Assembly (NCBI RefSeq): GCF_016786325.1
Contig: NZ_JADWYU010000190.1
Span: 1 to 37,460, forward strand
Direction: 5' to 3'
From: Frankia nepalensis
GTDB taxonomy: Bacteria > Actinomycetota > Actinomycetes > Frankiales > Frankiaceae
DNA length: 37,460 bases
Shown here: in pieces, positions 1-7,382 of the stretch
How the letters are laid out: each line of letters starts with the position of its first letter
How positions within the stretch are numbered: the stretch's first letter is position 1
The notes under the pieces: model-generated
Databases searched by the model: none
The model's input: the letters and a program-made list of their open reading frames with translations, nothing else
Told to the model about the DNA's origin: nothing
Translations under genes and position numbers: made by a program

Positions 1-246
1 GGCCGCGACGAACGCAAGTACGACGACCCCGACCACTACGACATCCACCGCCGCTTCGACAGCCACGTCTCCTTCGGACACGGCGTCCACTTCTGCCTCG
101 GCGCCGCACTCGCCCGCCTCGAAGGACGCATCGCCCTCGAGGAGACCCTGCGCCGCTTCCCCACCTGGGACATCGACCACGACAACGCCGTACGACTGCA
201 CACCAGCACCGTCCGCGGCTACGACAAACTGCCGATCACAGTCTGA
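1..246 (+). CDS. cytochrome P450, C-terminal part (5' end outside window)
   Basis: Open from the first base in frame 1 to a TGA at 244-246, giving 81 residues. The heme-binding loop is visible as FGHGVHFCLG with the cysteine thiolate ligand, followed by the L-helix ALARLEGRIALEE. The fragment is about 83% identical by eye to the C-terminus of the complete P450 at 9442-10632, so the two are close paralogues in opposite orientation. P450s use two electrons from a ferredoxin system to insert oxygen into a substrate; the substrate is not readable here. A perfect 18-bp GC palindrome begins 12 bases after the stop. The family call is secure; the start and the upstream partner genes lie outside the window. 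Confidence 0.95.
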   Translation, partial: GRDERKYDDPDHYDIHRRFDSHVSFGHGVHFCLGAALARLEGRIALEETLRRFPTWDIDHDNAVRLHTSTVRGYDKLPITV

Positions 247-257
247 CCCACGGTCCC

Positions 258-275
258 GCGCCGCCCGGGCGGCGC
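258..275. terminator. perfect 18-bp GC palindrome after the P450 gene
   Basis: GCGCCGCCC is followed immediately by its complement GGGCGGCGC. It sits 12 bases after the P450 stop and before the convergent hydrolase gene. There is no T-run, which is common for actinomycete terminators. A role as terminator is inferred from position. Confidence 0.4.
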
Positions 276-378
276 CGCGCACGTCGGCGCGCCGGCGGTC
301 GCCGTTCCGCTCTTTCCATGGAGGTCCGGGGTCCTTCAGGGATCCGGCGTCGGTCCGGTGTCTCGCGGGGATGCGCGG

Positions 379-1299
379 TCACCGCGGCGCGGGCAGCCGG
401 TCGACGAACCGGGCGGCGACGTCCAGCGCCGCCGCCGAGGCGGGGTGGTGGGGGGCGACGCTCGGCCAGGTGTGCGGCACGCCGGGGATGACGGACGTCG
501 CCACCGGCACCCTGGCCTGGGCGAGCGCCGCCGCCATGGTCATCGTGTCGTCGAGCAGCACCTCGTCGCTGCTCGCGAACAGCAGCGACGGAGGAAACGT
601 GGCGACGTCGGCGAGGAGCGGAGACGCCAGCGGGTCGTCGGCGGCGTGGCCCTGGAGGTACTGCTCCGCGGCCTGGCGGGCGGCCTCGAGCGAGAACAGC
701 TGGTCGGTCGCCGACCGCGACCGGTAGCTGGCCGCGGCGCACCGCAGGTCCAGCCACGCCGACAGGAGGACGAGGCCCCGTGGGACGGCGATCCCGGCGC
801 GGACGCACGCGGTCACCAGCGAGGCCGCCAGCCCGCCGCCGGCCGAGTCGCCCACGGCGACCGGGGGCGTGCCCGACTCGGCGAGCAGGTGCCCGTAGAC
901 CTTCGCCGCGTCATGGAGCGCCGCCGGGTAGGGGTGTTCCGGCGCGAGCCGGTAGTCGACGACGACCACGCGGGCGCGGGCGGCGCCGGCCAGACGCGCC
1001 GCGAAGGGCGTGAACTGGGCGGCCGAGCCCAGTCGGTAGCCGCCGCCGTGGAAGTACACGAGGACGTCGCGCGGCTCCGGCGGCGCGCACACGACGCACG
1101 GCACCCCGGCGTAGGCCGTGTTCTCGATGGCGATGCCGGGGACCGGTTCCGGTGGGGGCAGGGCGCCGAGCGCCGCGCGGCGGGCGGCGAGGTCGGCCGG
1201 CGTCGCCAGGGTGGACGGGCGTAACGCCGGCAGCGCCCAGCGGTCGGCGGCGGCGCGTTCCGCGGCCGCGGGGACCCGGCTGGAGTCGGTGGCCGTCAT
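379..1299 (-). CDS. alpha/beta hydrolase (hormone-sensitive lipase family esterase)
   Basis: 306 residues, typical for the HSL/acetyl-esterase group. The oxyanion-hole motif HGGG is at residues 84-87, the nucleophile is Ser152 in GDSAGG, the probable acid is Asp245 in SSDE, and the base is His276 in GVPHTWP. DYRLAPEHPYP after the HGGG region is also characteristic of the family. There is no signal peptide, so it is cytosolic and probably hydrolyses a small ester or lactone. It is transcribed divergently from the IclR regulator at 1427, and the 127-bp gap holds a dyad also found before the SDR/LLM operon, suggesting one shared catabolic pathway. The exact substrate cannot be read from sequence. 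Confidence 0.92.
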   Translation of the reverse strand: MTATDSSRVPAAAERAAADRWALPALRPSTLATPADLAARRAALGALPPPEPVPGIAIENTAYAGVPCVVCAPPEPRDVLVYFHGGGYRLGSAAQFTPFAARLAGAARARVVVVDYRLAPEHPYPAALHDAAKVYGHLLAESGTPPVAVGDSAGGGLAASLVTACVRAGIAVPRGLVLLSAWLDLRCAAASYRSRSATDQLFSLEAARQAAEQYLQGHAADDPLASPLLADVATFPPSLLFASSDEVLLDDTMTMAAALAQARVPVATSVIPGVPHTWPSVAPHHPASAAALDVAARFVDRLPAPR

Positions 1300-1351
1300 G
1301 AGGTCAGCCTTTCTGCGCGACCGTCGCGGACGAGAGCTTGTGCGAAACTTT

Positions 1352-1367
1352 TTTCGTCAAAGCGAAA
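1352..1367. promoter_or_regulatory. operator dyad TTTCG-N6-CGAAA between hydrolase and IclR genes
   Basis: TTTCGTCAAAGCGAAA has five-base complementary arms around six bases. A second GCGAAAC occurs 20 bases upstream (1342-1348), in direct repeat with the one at 1362-1368. The same 16-mer with two changes is at 5451-5466, before the SDR operon. On the minus strand TTGACG (complement of 1355-1360) inside the dyad could be a -35 element. IclR proteins commonly bind such dyads in divergent promoters; assignment to this regulator is inferred. Confidence 0.6.
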
Positions 1368-1426
1368 CATGCGGGGCGTTGCGGTAGCGTGTTCGCCCAA
1401 ACGGCCCACGCTCCGGGGAGCACCTG

Positions 1427-2257
1427 ATGGCGAGACCGGCACCCGCCGTCGACAAGGCACTGAAGATCATAGATCTTCTGGTGACGCACCGCGGCGAGCA
1501 GTTCACGATCTCCGATCTCGCGCGGCGCACGGGCAGCAGCCTCGGCTCCGCCCACGCGGTGCTCGCCGTCCTCGAGCAGACCGGCTACCTCAGCCGGCAC
1601 CCGACCCGCAGGACCTATGGGCTCGGGCCGGCCCTGGTGAGCGCCGGCATGGTGGCGCTCGAGCAGCATCCGGCGATCCGGGCCGCCGCCGACCAGATTC
1701 CCCGGCTCGCCGGCGAGCTCGACGCCGACGTCGTCGTGACCGCCGCGACGCCGACGGAGATCGTGTTCGTCGCCGTGGGGGGGACGGGCTCCCGGTACGG
1801 CCCCGGTTTCCGGGAAGGCGAACGGGTGCCGCTCGTCCCGCCGCTCGGCCTGGTGTTCATGGCGTGGGCGCATCCCCTCGAGGTGGCGGCGTGGCTGGGG
1901 CGCGCCCCGGCCACGCTCGAGCCCGACCGCGTCGAGCGTGGGCTCGCGGCCGTGCGCGACCGGGGGTACGCGCTGGGACTGGCACTGGGGCTGGCACCGG
2001 GCAGCCGGGAGGAGCCGCGGGGGTTGGCCGCCCTGCGGGACGACTACGACCTCCCGACCGTCGAGCCCACCCGGAAGTACGACCTGGGCATGGCGTCGGC
2101 GCCGGTGTTCGACGCCGACCGCCGCGTGCTCGTCGCCATCACCGCGTCGGGCTTCTCACCCGGCCTGACCGGGCGCGACGTCCTCGACATCGGGGAGCGG
2201 GTCCGCGCCTGCGCCACCGTCGTCACCAAGCAGACGCGGGGGCGGCTTCCCCTCTGA
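1427..2257 (+). CDS. IclR family transcriptional regulator
   Basis: 276 residues, normal for IclR. The N-terminal winged helix-turn-helix covers about residues 6-70 (KALKIIDLLVTHRGEQ, then TISDLARRTGSSLGSAHAVL and GYLSRHPTRRTYGLGPAL). The rest matches the effector-binding domain that senses small aromatic or carboxylic ligands. The start has a GGGGAGC ribosome site seven bases upstream. It is divergent from the hydrolase and convergent with the LLM/SDR operon. Because both target promoters carry the same TTTCGTYAWAGCGAAA dyad, it is the best candidate local regulator of both units. Whether it represses or activates cannot be told. Confidence 0.92.
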   Translation: MARPAPAVDKALKIIDLLVTHRGEQFTISDLARRTGSSLGSAHAVLAVLEQTGYLSRHPTRRTYGLGPALVSAGMVALEQHPAIRAAADQIPRLAGELDADVVVTAATPTEIVFVAVGGTGSRYGPGFREGERVPLVPPLGLVFMAWAHPLEVAAWLGRAPATLEPDRVERGLAAVRDRGYALGLALGLAPGSREEPRGLAALRDDYDLPTVEPTRKYDLGMASAPVFDADRRVLVAITASGFSPGLTGRDVLDIGERVRACATVVTKQTRGRLPL

Positions 2258-2366
2258 CTCCCCCCGCGCATCCGCCTCTTCCCACGTGACTGGCTCGTCC
2301 CGCGCGCGTTCCGACTCCTCCCGTCGGCGTCGGGCCTCCTGGCGTAGCAGCGAGATCAGGTCCATG

Positions 2367-3521
2367 TCATGACGCCCGGAAGAGGGTCTCGTAGTCGACG
2401 CGGTGCCCGCGCTTCTCCAGCTCGGGGATGACCTTCGTGCCGAGGAGCTCGAGGTTGCGCATCACCTTCTCGTGCGGCAGCGTGCCGAACTGCGTGTAAC
2501 ACAGCAACTGGTCGACGCCCGCCGCCTCGTACCGGAGGATCTTCTCGAGGCACTCCTCGGGCGTCCCCACGATGATCATGTCCTCGTCGGTGTACTTCCT
2601 GATGTCGATGTCGCCCCTGATGGTCGGCTCGAGCAGCGGGAAGACCTGCGCCTTCTCCTCTTCGGGCAGGTGCGCGAGCTCCCACTGGAGGGTGAACTCG
2701 GCGAGGTTCTGGTACCACCACCGCACGGAGTCCCAGAGGCCGTAACGCTCGGCCTCCTCGGGGTCGTCGGTGCAGTGCACGAGGGTGTAGGCGCCCACCC
2801 GGTCGTTCGTGAACTTCGGCAGCGGCGCCTCGCAGGCGGCCTGGCCGCGGCGGTAGGTCGCGATGTGCTCGGCCATCTTGTCGACCGGCTGCATGAGCGC
2901 GAACGACAGCAGGCCGAGGCCGAGTTTTCCGGCGTTGTAGGCGGACTGCTCGCTGGCCGCGGCCAGCCACGCGGGCGGATGCGGGTCCTGGTACGGCCGG
3001 GGCGTGATGAAACGTTCCGGGAAGTCGATGGTCGGCGATTTCCAGCTCAGCCGCTCGTTCGTCCACGCGGCGATGACGAACTCGAAGGCCTCACGCCACA
3101 TTTCGCGCGACCGGTCGTCGGCCGGGACGCCGAAGGCGAGTTGCTCGTTGGGCGTCGAGCGGCCGGTCCCCCACTCGACCCGGCCGCCGCTGAGCACGTC
3201 GACGGTGGCCACCTTCTCGGCGACCCGCACCGGGTGCTGGAATCCCGACGGTAGGAGCACGACGCCGAAACCGAGCCGGATGTTCTCGGTGACCTGGGAC
3301 AGCGCCCCGAGGATCGTCTCGTTGCACGGGGCGGCCGACCGCCCCTCCCGGAAGTGATGCTCCACCACCCACGCGGTCTGGAAGCCGAGCGTGTCGGCGA
3401 AGGTGATCTCCTCGATCGCCTCGCGGTAGGTCTGCTGTTCCGCGCGCTTCTGCCCAAGGGGGAACGGCTCGGAATACGGGCCTGTCTTCGGCTGGAACTC
3501 GTACAGTAAGTCGAGTTTCAT
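2367..3521 (-). CDS. LLM class flavin-dependent oxidoreductase
   Basis: 384 residues with the bacterial luciferase-like (F420/FMN) TIM-barrel pattern. It begins with the MKLDLLYEFQP strand; AWVVEHHF carries the conserved EHHF motif, followed by LGFGVVLLP and GGRVEWGTGRS. The C-terminal part has the VGTPEECLEKI segment typical of the family. Such enzymes are reduced-flavin monooxygenases or F420-linked dehydrogenases; which one cannot be told. It is the last gene of a minus-strand operon after two SDRs, with a 52-bp gap. Its ribosome site is doubled: GAAAGGAACC occurs twice in tandem just before the ATG. With the esterase and SDRs it suggests stepwise oxidation of a ring or side chain. Confidence 0.92.
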   Translation of the reverse strand: MKLDLLYEFQPKTGPYSEPFPLGQKRAEQQTYREAIEEITFADTLGFQTAWVVEHHFREGRSAAPCNETILGALSQVTENIRLGFGVVLLPSGFQHPVRVAEKVATVDVLSGGRVEWGTGRSTPNEQLAFGVPADDRSREMWREAFEFVIAAWTNERLSWKSPTIDFPERFITPRPYQDPHPPAWLAAASEQSAYNAGKLGLGLLSFALMQPVDKMAEHIATYRRGQAACEAPLPKFTNDRVGAYTLVHCTDDPEEAERYGLWDSVRWWYQNLAEFTLQWELAHLPEEEKAQVFPLLEPTIRGDIDIRKYTDEDMIIVGTPEECLEKILRYEAAGVDQLLCYTQFGTLPHEKVMRNLELLGTKVIPELEKRGHRVDYETLFRAS

Positions 3522-3573
3522 CTCGGTTCCTTTCGGTTCCTTTCGCGGCCGTGGAGGTTGCGCGTCCCGCCCT

Positions 3574-4386
3574 TCACCAGGGCATGGTCACGCCGCCGTT
3601 GGGGCGCAGGATCTGGCCGGTGACGAACCGCGCGGCGTCCGACGCGAGGTACAGGGCCGCCCAGCCGATGTCCTCCGGCGTCCCGATCAGACCCAGGGGC
3701 GAGCGCTCCCGCATGGGCCGGAGCACGGCGGCACGCCGGTCCTCGTCGACGGAGCCGTCGGGGCGGGCGTAGTGGCGCCGCGTGATGTTCGTTTCGACCA
3801 GGCCGGGCGCGATCGCGTTCACCCGGACCCCGGCCTGGCCCAGCTCGACGGCCAGCGTCCTGGTGAGCTGCACGATGCCGGCCTTGGACACGCCGTAGGC
3901 GGCCAGCCCGGGAGCGGCGGCGTCGACCGCGCCCGAGGCCATGTTGATGATGCTGCCGCCACCGGCCGCCGCCATCGCCCGGCCTGCCTCCTGGCAGCCG
4001 AAGAGCACGCCCTTGAGGTTGACGGCGAGCACGTGGTCGAACTCGGCCTCGTCGAGGTCGAGCACCGGGACGTCGATGATGATCCCGGCGTTGTTGCAGA
4101 TCACGTCCAGGCGGCCGTGCTCGGCCACCGCGGACGCGACGAGGCCCGCGACCTCGTCGCGGCGGCTCACGTCGACGGTCGCGGCCTTCGCGACGCCCCC
4201 TTCGCCGCGGATCAGCCCGGCCGTCTCCTCGGCCGCCGCGGCGGAGATGTCCGCGCAGACCACGGCCGCGCCCGCCGTCGCGAACACCTGGGCGACGCCG
4301 CGCCCGATGCCGCTCCCGGCGCCGGTCACGATCGCGGCGCGTCCCGTCAGGTCGGTCGGGATGGCGGGCCGCGCCTCGCCGGTCAC
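3574..4386 (-). CDS. SDR family NAD(P)-dependent oxidoreductase (classical)
   Basis: 270 residues from a GTG that overlaps the stop of the upstream SDR (GTGA at 4383-4386), so the two are translationally coupled. A longer reading of the same frame runs to 5328 but is only the shadow of the neighbour. Classical SDR motifs are all present: TGAGSGIG cofactor loop, CADIS acidic strand end (favouring NAD), NNAG, catalytic Ser in NMASG, YGVSK with catalytic Tyr and Lys, and the C-terminal ITG-like TGQILRPNGG. It probably oxidises a secondary alcohol in the pathway shared with the LLM enzyme. Confidence 0.93.
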   Translation of the reverse strand: MTGEARPAIPTDLTGRAAIVTGAGSGIGRGVAQVFATAGAAVVCADISAAAAEETAGLIRGEGGVAKAATVDVSRRDEVAGLVASAVAEHGRLDVICNNAGIIIDVPVLDLDEAEFDHVLAVNLKGVLFGCQEAGRAMAAAGGGSIINMASGAVDAAAPGLAAYGVSKAGIVQLTRTLAVELGQAGVRVNAIAPGLVETNITRRHYARPDGSVDEDRRAAVLRPMRERSPLGLIGTPEDIGWAALYLASDAARFVTGQILRPNGGVTMPW

Positions 4387-5231
4387 GAGGACTGTCCGGT
4401 CGCGGTCAGGTAGTCGGCCTCGGAGAACCGTCTCGACTGGGCGGCGTCGAGGCCCCACAACGAGTGGATGCTGGCGCCGCCGTCGACGACCAGGGTCTGC
4501 CCGGTGATGCGCTCGGCGAGCGCGGAGCACAGGAACAGCACCGCGTTCGCGATGTCGTGTGCCCGGGGCGCGGCGAGCGGGTTGATCCCGTTGACGGCGT
4601 ACTCGCCCGGCGGCTGGTCCTCGTTGCCGCTGCCGACGTTGCCGGGGGCGACGGTGTTGACCCGGATGCCGTAGCGGCCCAGTTCGTCCGCGAAGGTCTT
4701 CGCCAGCGAGATCACGCCGGCCTTGGCCGCGCCGTAGGGCGCGTGGAAGCCGGCGGCCGTGATCCCGTCGACCGACGTGAGCGCGACGATCGACCCGCCC
4801 GTGCCCTGCTCGATCATCCGCCGGCCGGCGGCCTGGAACAGGTAGAACACCTGCGACAGGTTCTCCCGGAGGGTGTCGTCCCAGACCTGGGCGGTGAACC
4901 GCTCCGCGTTGCCCCAGGTGGCCCGGCCGATGATGTCGACGCACACGTCCAGCCCGCCGCCGAGCCCGCGCACCGCCTCGCCGAGGGCGCGCTCGACCTC
5001 GTCGGGCACCGTCATGTCCGCGACGACCGGGAACGCGTTGCCGCCCGCCGCGGCGATCTCCTCGACGATCCCGTTCGCCCGGCCCTCGTCGATGTCGACG
5101 CAGGCGACCGTCGCGCCGGCCTCCGCGAGCCGCAGCGCGGTGAACCGGCCGTGCCCGGCGCGCTCCGGGATGTAGCCCGCGCCGGAGACGAGGGCGCGTT
5201 TCCCGGTCAACCCCAGATCGATCACTCTCAT
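4383..5231 (-). CDS. SDR family oxidoreductase with atypical cofactor loop
   Basis: 282 residues. The overall SDR fold is clear: CVDID after beta-2, VVADMTVPDEVERA, a Ser in ALTSVDG, YGAAK with the catalytic Tyr and Lys, RVNTVAPGNVG, and TGQTLVVDGG near the end. The Gly-rich loop is expanded to SGAGYIPERAGHG instead of TGxxxGxG, and the usual NNAG is replaced by DIIGRA. The catalytic residues remain, so it is probably active but may bind its cofactor or partner differently. The start has GAAGGAG seven bases upstream. It overlaps the next SDR by four bases and is itself overlapped (ATGA) by a short upstream reading frame. Confidence 0.9.
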   Translation of the reverse strand: MRVIDLGLTGKRALVSGAGYIPERAGHGRFTALRLAEAGATVACVDIDEGRANGIVEEIAAAGGNAFPVVADMTVPDEVERALGEAVRGLGGGLDVCVDIIGRATWGNAERFTAQVWDDTLRENLSQVFYLFQAAGRRMIEQGTGGSIVALTSVDGITAAGFHAPYGAAKAGVISLAKTFADELGRYGIRVNTVAPGNVGSGNEDQPPGEYAVNGINPLAAPRAHDIANAVLFLCSALAERITGQTLVVDGGASIHSLWGLDAAQSRRFSEADYLTATGQSS

Positions 5232-5434
5232 TGCTCCTTCGCTTCGGCCGATCCAGCTCCGGCCGGCTCGCGGCGCCTACTGGCGCCGTACGGGTGATCG
5301 GTTCGAGTTCGGGGCGGCGCGTCGACAACGTGGTCGGGGTTGCCGCGCCGGACGAACATCGGACGCGGCCCGCGGCAGGAGGCCGAACTCATCTCGTTCG
5401 CGGTCCGCCACAGATAGCGGACAGCCGCACGCAT
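5228..5434 (-). CDS. possible 68-residue leader ORF coupled to the SDR operon
   Basis: An ATG at 5434 opens a 68-codon frame whose TGA overlaps the SDR start codon as ATGA. It begins about 16 bases after the operator and near the predicted transcription start, so it would be almost leaderless; there is no Shine-Dalgarno site. The peptide is Arg/Pro-rich with no recognised domain. It may be a translated leader that couples initiation to the SDR, or simply a long 5' untranslated region. Weakly supported. Confidence 0.25.
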   Translation of the reverse strand: MRAAVRYLWRTANEMSSASCRGPRPMFVRRGNPDHVVDAPPRTRTDHPYGASRRREPAGAGSAEAKEQ

Positions 5435-5449
5435 AAAGCTGCGCGCATA

Positions 5450-5476
5450 CTTTCGTTATAGCGAAAGATCCTTCGC
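5450..5476 (-). promoter_or_regulatory. operator and promoter of the SDR/SDR/LLM operon
   Basis: CTTTCG-TTATAG-CGAAAG (5450-5467) is a perfect six-base-arm dyad. It overlaps a second dyad GCGAA-N6-TTCGC (5461-5476). Bases 5451-5466 match 14 of 16 positions of the dyad at 1352-1367, including most of the spacer. On the minus strand the spacer contains TATAAC, a good -10 box, so a bound protein would cover the promoter. The nearest annotated start is about 220 bases downstream. Confidence 0.6.
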
Positions 5477-5550
5477 TTCCTGAATTATGAAAGGTCCCCG
5501 TCGCGACTGTCAACAGGCCTGCCGAGATCCCGCGGGCCGGTAGGGTGGCG

Positions 5551-5571
5551 GCGGCGGCCGCTGGCCGCCGC
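5551..5571. other. strong GC hairpin upstream of crcB
   Basis: GCGGCGGCC and its exact complement GGCCGCCGC flank a three-base loop. It lies about 105 bases before the first crcB start and could be a 5' leader structure or a terminator for upstream transcription. I could not match it to the fluoride riboswitch pattern. The rest of 5477-5675 holds no gene I can support. Confidence 0.35.
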
Positions 5572-5675
5572 GGCGGTGGGGCCCGCCGTACCCGAACCGC
5601 GGCAGCCCGCCGCCAACGGTCCCTACTTGTGACGAGTCGCGCCCGGGCTGGCCCTGGGCGCCGCGCAGGTAGGGG

Positions 5676-6158
5676 GTGCCCGTGGCCCGCGTCGAGCGGA
5701 CGACCGGACCGACCGACTCCGACGTCGACCTGCATGTCCCCGCGCAGCGCTCGGAACTTCGACGCGCGCCGATTCCGACGCTGGCGGTGATCTCCGCCGG
5801 CGGGGTGCTGGGATCATGCGCCCGCTACGGGGCGTCGCTGGCGTGGCCGACGCCGCCCGGGGCGTTCCCGTGGACGACGTGGGCGGTCAACGTGACCGGG
5901 TGCGCGGCGATCGGCGTCCTGATGGTCCTGATCGCCGAAGTCCGCGCCGCGCATCCGCTGGTCCGGCCATTCCTGGGCACCGGGATGCTGGGCGGGTTCA
6001 CCACCTTCTCCACCTACGCCGTCGACGCGCAGCGGCTGGTGGACGAGGAGCGGGCCGGGATGGCGCTGGCCTATCTGGTGGTGACCGTGCTCGGCGCGCT
6101 GGGCGCGGTCTGGGTCGCCGCCGTCATGACCCGGCGGTACGCGAGGAGGCGGATATGA
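5676..6158 (+). CDS. crcB: fluoride efflux channel subunit CrcB (first copy)
   Basis: 160 residues with a ~30-residue polar N-terminal extension, then four predicted membrane helices. Family motifs: [11 protein letters not shown] in helix 1, WAVNVTGC with the conserved Asn in helix 2, and [17 protein letters not shown] in helix 3, whose Phe and Thr/Ser residues line the fluoride path. CrcB/Fluc channels are dual-topology dimers that let fluoride leave the cytoplasm. The GTG start follows AGGTAGGGG. The stop overlaps the DUF190 gene as ATGA. As in many Gram-positives, a second crcB follows, suggesting a heterodimer. Confidence 0.95.
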   Translation: MPVARVERTTGPTDSDVDLHVPAQRSELRRAPIPTLAVISAGGVLGSCARYGASLAWPTPPGAFPWTTWAVNVTGCAAIGVLMVLIAEVRAAHPLVRPFLGTGMLGGFTTFSTYAVDAQRLVDEERAGMALAYLVVTVLGALGAVWVAAVMTRRYARRRI

Positions 6159-6502
6159 CGAGGCTGACCGGCCGGGCGCTGCGGCTGACGGTGTTCATCG
6201 GCGAGAGCGACCAGTGGCACCATCGGCCGCTGGCCAGCGAGATCGTGCACCGTGCGCACCGCTCGGGGCTGGCCGGCGCCAGCGTCTTCCACGGGGTGGA
6301 GGGGTTCGGTGCCTCGTCGGTCGTGCACACCACCCGGCTGCTGTCCCTGAGCGAGGACCTGCCGGTCGCGGTGGTCATCGTCGACGACGAGCCGCGGATA
6401 CGCGCCTTCCTGCCCCAGCTCGACGAGCTCGTCCGCGAAGGACTGGTCATCCTCGACGAGGTCGAGGTGATCCGTTACGTCGGTCGAGAGGCGGGCCGGT
6501 GA
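6155..6502 (+). CDS. DUF190 family protein in the fluoride operon
   Basis: 115 residues from an ATG that overlaps the crcB stop (ATGA) and has GAGGAGGCGG just upstream. The sequence matches the PII-like DUF190 fold: [32 protein letters not shown], and [17 protein letters not shown]190 genes commonly lie beside crcB; the biochemical role is not established, though a nucleotide- or ion-sensing PII-like role has been suggested for the fold. It is soluble, without signal peptide or membrane helix. Its stop overlaps the second crcB as GTGA, so all three proteins are probably made in fixed ratio. Confidence 0.9.
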   Translation: MTRLTGRALRLTVFIGESDQWHHRPLASEIVHRAHRSGLAGASVFHGVEGFGASSVVHTTRLLSLSEDLPVAVVIVDDEPRIRAFLPQLDELVREGLVILDEVEVIRYVGREAGR

Positions 6503-6873
6503 ACTTGCTGCTGGTGATCGCCGGAGCGGCGGTGGGCGCGCCGCTGCGCTACCTGACCGACCGGGCGGTGCAGGCCCGCCACGACGCGGTCTTCCCGTGG
6601 GGGACGTTCGCGGTGAACGTCGCGGCCAGCCTGCTGCTCGGCCTGGTCACCGGCGCGGTGGTGGCGGGAGCCGCCTCGCAGCGGGTGGCGTCGCTGGTCG
6701 GAACCGGGCTGTGCGGCGCCCTGAGCACCTATTCGACGTTCTCCTACGAGACGCTGCGGCTGGCCGAGACCGGCTCACGGATGCTCGCCGTGGCCAACGT
6801 CGTCGCCAGCGTGCTCGCCGCGTTCGCGGCCGCCGTCGCCGGTACGGCGATGGCGCGGGCGATCTGGGCGTGA
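6499..6873 (+). CDS. crcB: fluoride efflux channel subunit CrcB (second copy)
   Basis: 124 residues, the standard CrcB length without extension. Motifs: [13 protein letters not shown] in helix 1, [15 protein letters not shown] with the pore Asn in helix 2, [17 protein letters not shown] in helix 3, and a fourth hydrophobic helix. Start is a GTG overlapping the DUF190 stop. It differs enough from the first copy that an obligate heterodimer with opposed topologies is likely, the usual arrangement for paired actinobacterial copies; this is inferred from gene pairing. Confidence 0.95.
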   Translation: MNLLLVIAGAAVGAPLRYLTDRAVQARHDAVFPWGTFAVNVAASLLLGLVTGAVVAGAASQRVASLVGTGLCGALSTYSTFSYETLRLAETGSRMLAVANVVASVLAAFAAAVAGTAMARAIWA

Positions 6874-6935
6874 CCCACCCCGCGCGCCCTGCCGCGCCCT
6901 GCCGCCGGTTTCAGCCTCGTTGGTTTTCCTGGCCG

Positions 6936-7382
6936 TCAGTACGGGTGGCGGTCGGGCTTGCGGCTCCAGGTCGCGTATGCCTTCTCACCCAGTTCCGGGC
7001 TGAGCTGCTCGACGTGGATCGAGCGCTCGGCGAGCGGCCGGGCGAAGTCCTCATACTGGAAGGCATCGCTGAAACCGATCGTCCGGGTCGCGTCGAGGTC
7101 GCTGCTGTAGTAGACGTCGCTGATCCGCGACCAGTAGATGGCGCTCATGCACATCGGGCACGGGATGCCGGCGGTGTATAGCGAATAGCCAAGCAGCATC
7201 CGGGCGCGCTCGGGAACCAGGTCAGGCGAGCCGGGTGGCCGGGCGGCGAACTGAAGCGTCGCGTGGTTCTGCTCCTCCGGGCTGATCGTCGGCCCGTCCG
7301 GGTTGAGCACCTGGACCGCCTTGCGGATGCACTCGACCTCGGCGTGCGTGGTGGGGTCCCCGGTCAGCAGCACACGGTTCTG
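6936..7382 (-). pseudogene. cytidine/guanine-deaminase-type nucleoside deaminase, 5'-truncated
   Basis: The reading frame has the zinc motif THAEVE and PCPMC with the second and third ligands, followed by YSSDLDATRTIGFSD, as in guanine/nucleoside deaminases of the CDA fold. The usual N-terminal ~40 residues (first beta strands and the NRVLLTGDP lead-in) are missing. Family-like residues NRVLLTGDP can be followed only to about 7380, after which the frame hits a stop at 7389-7391. A GTG at 7373 could still start a 145-residue product, but the core sheet would be incomplete. The break coincides with the break in the opposed gene at 7381, so both lost their 5' ends together. Confidence 0.75.

Noticed and set aside
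5515-5675. Fluoride riboswitch upstream of crcB
   Set aside because: The expected conserved motifs and pseudoknot partners could not be found; only a generic GC hairpin is visible. A covariance-model search (Rfam crcB motif) would settle it.
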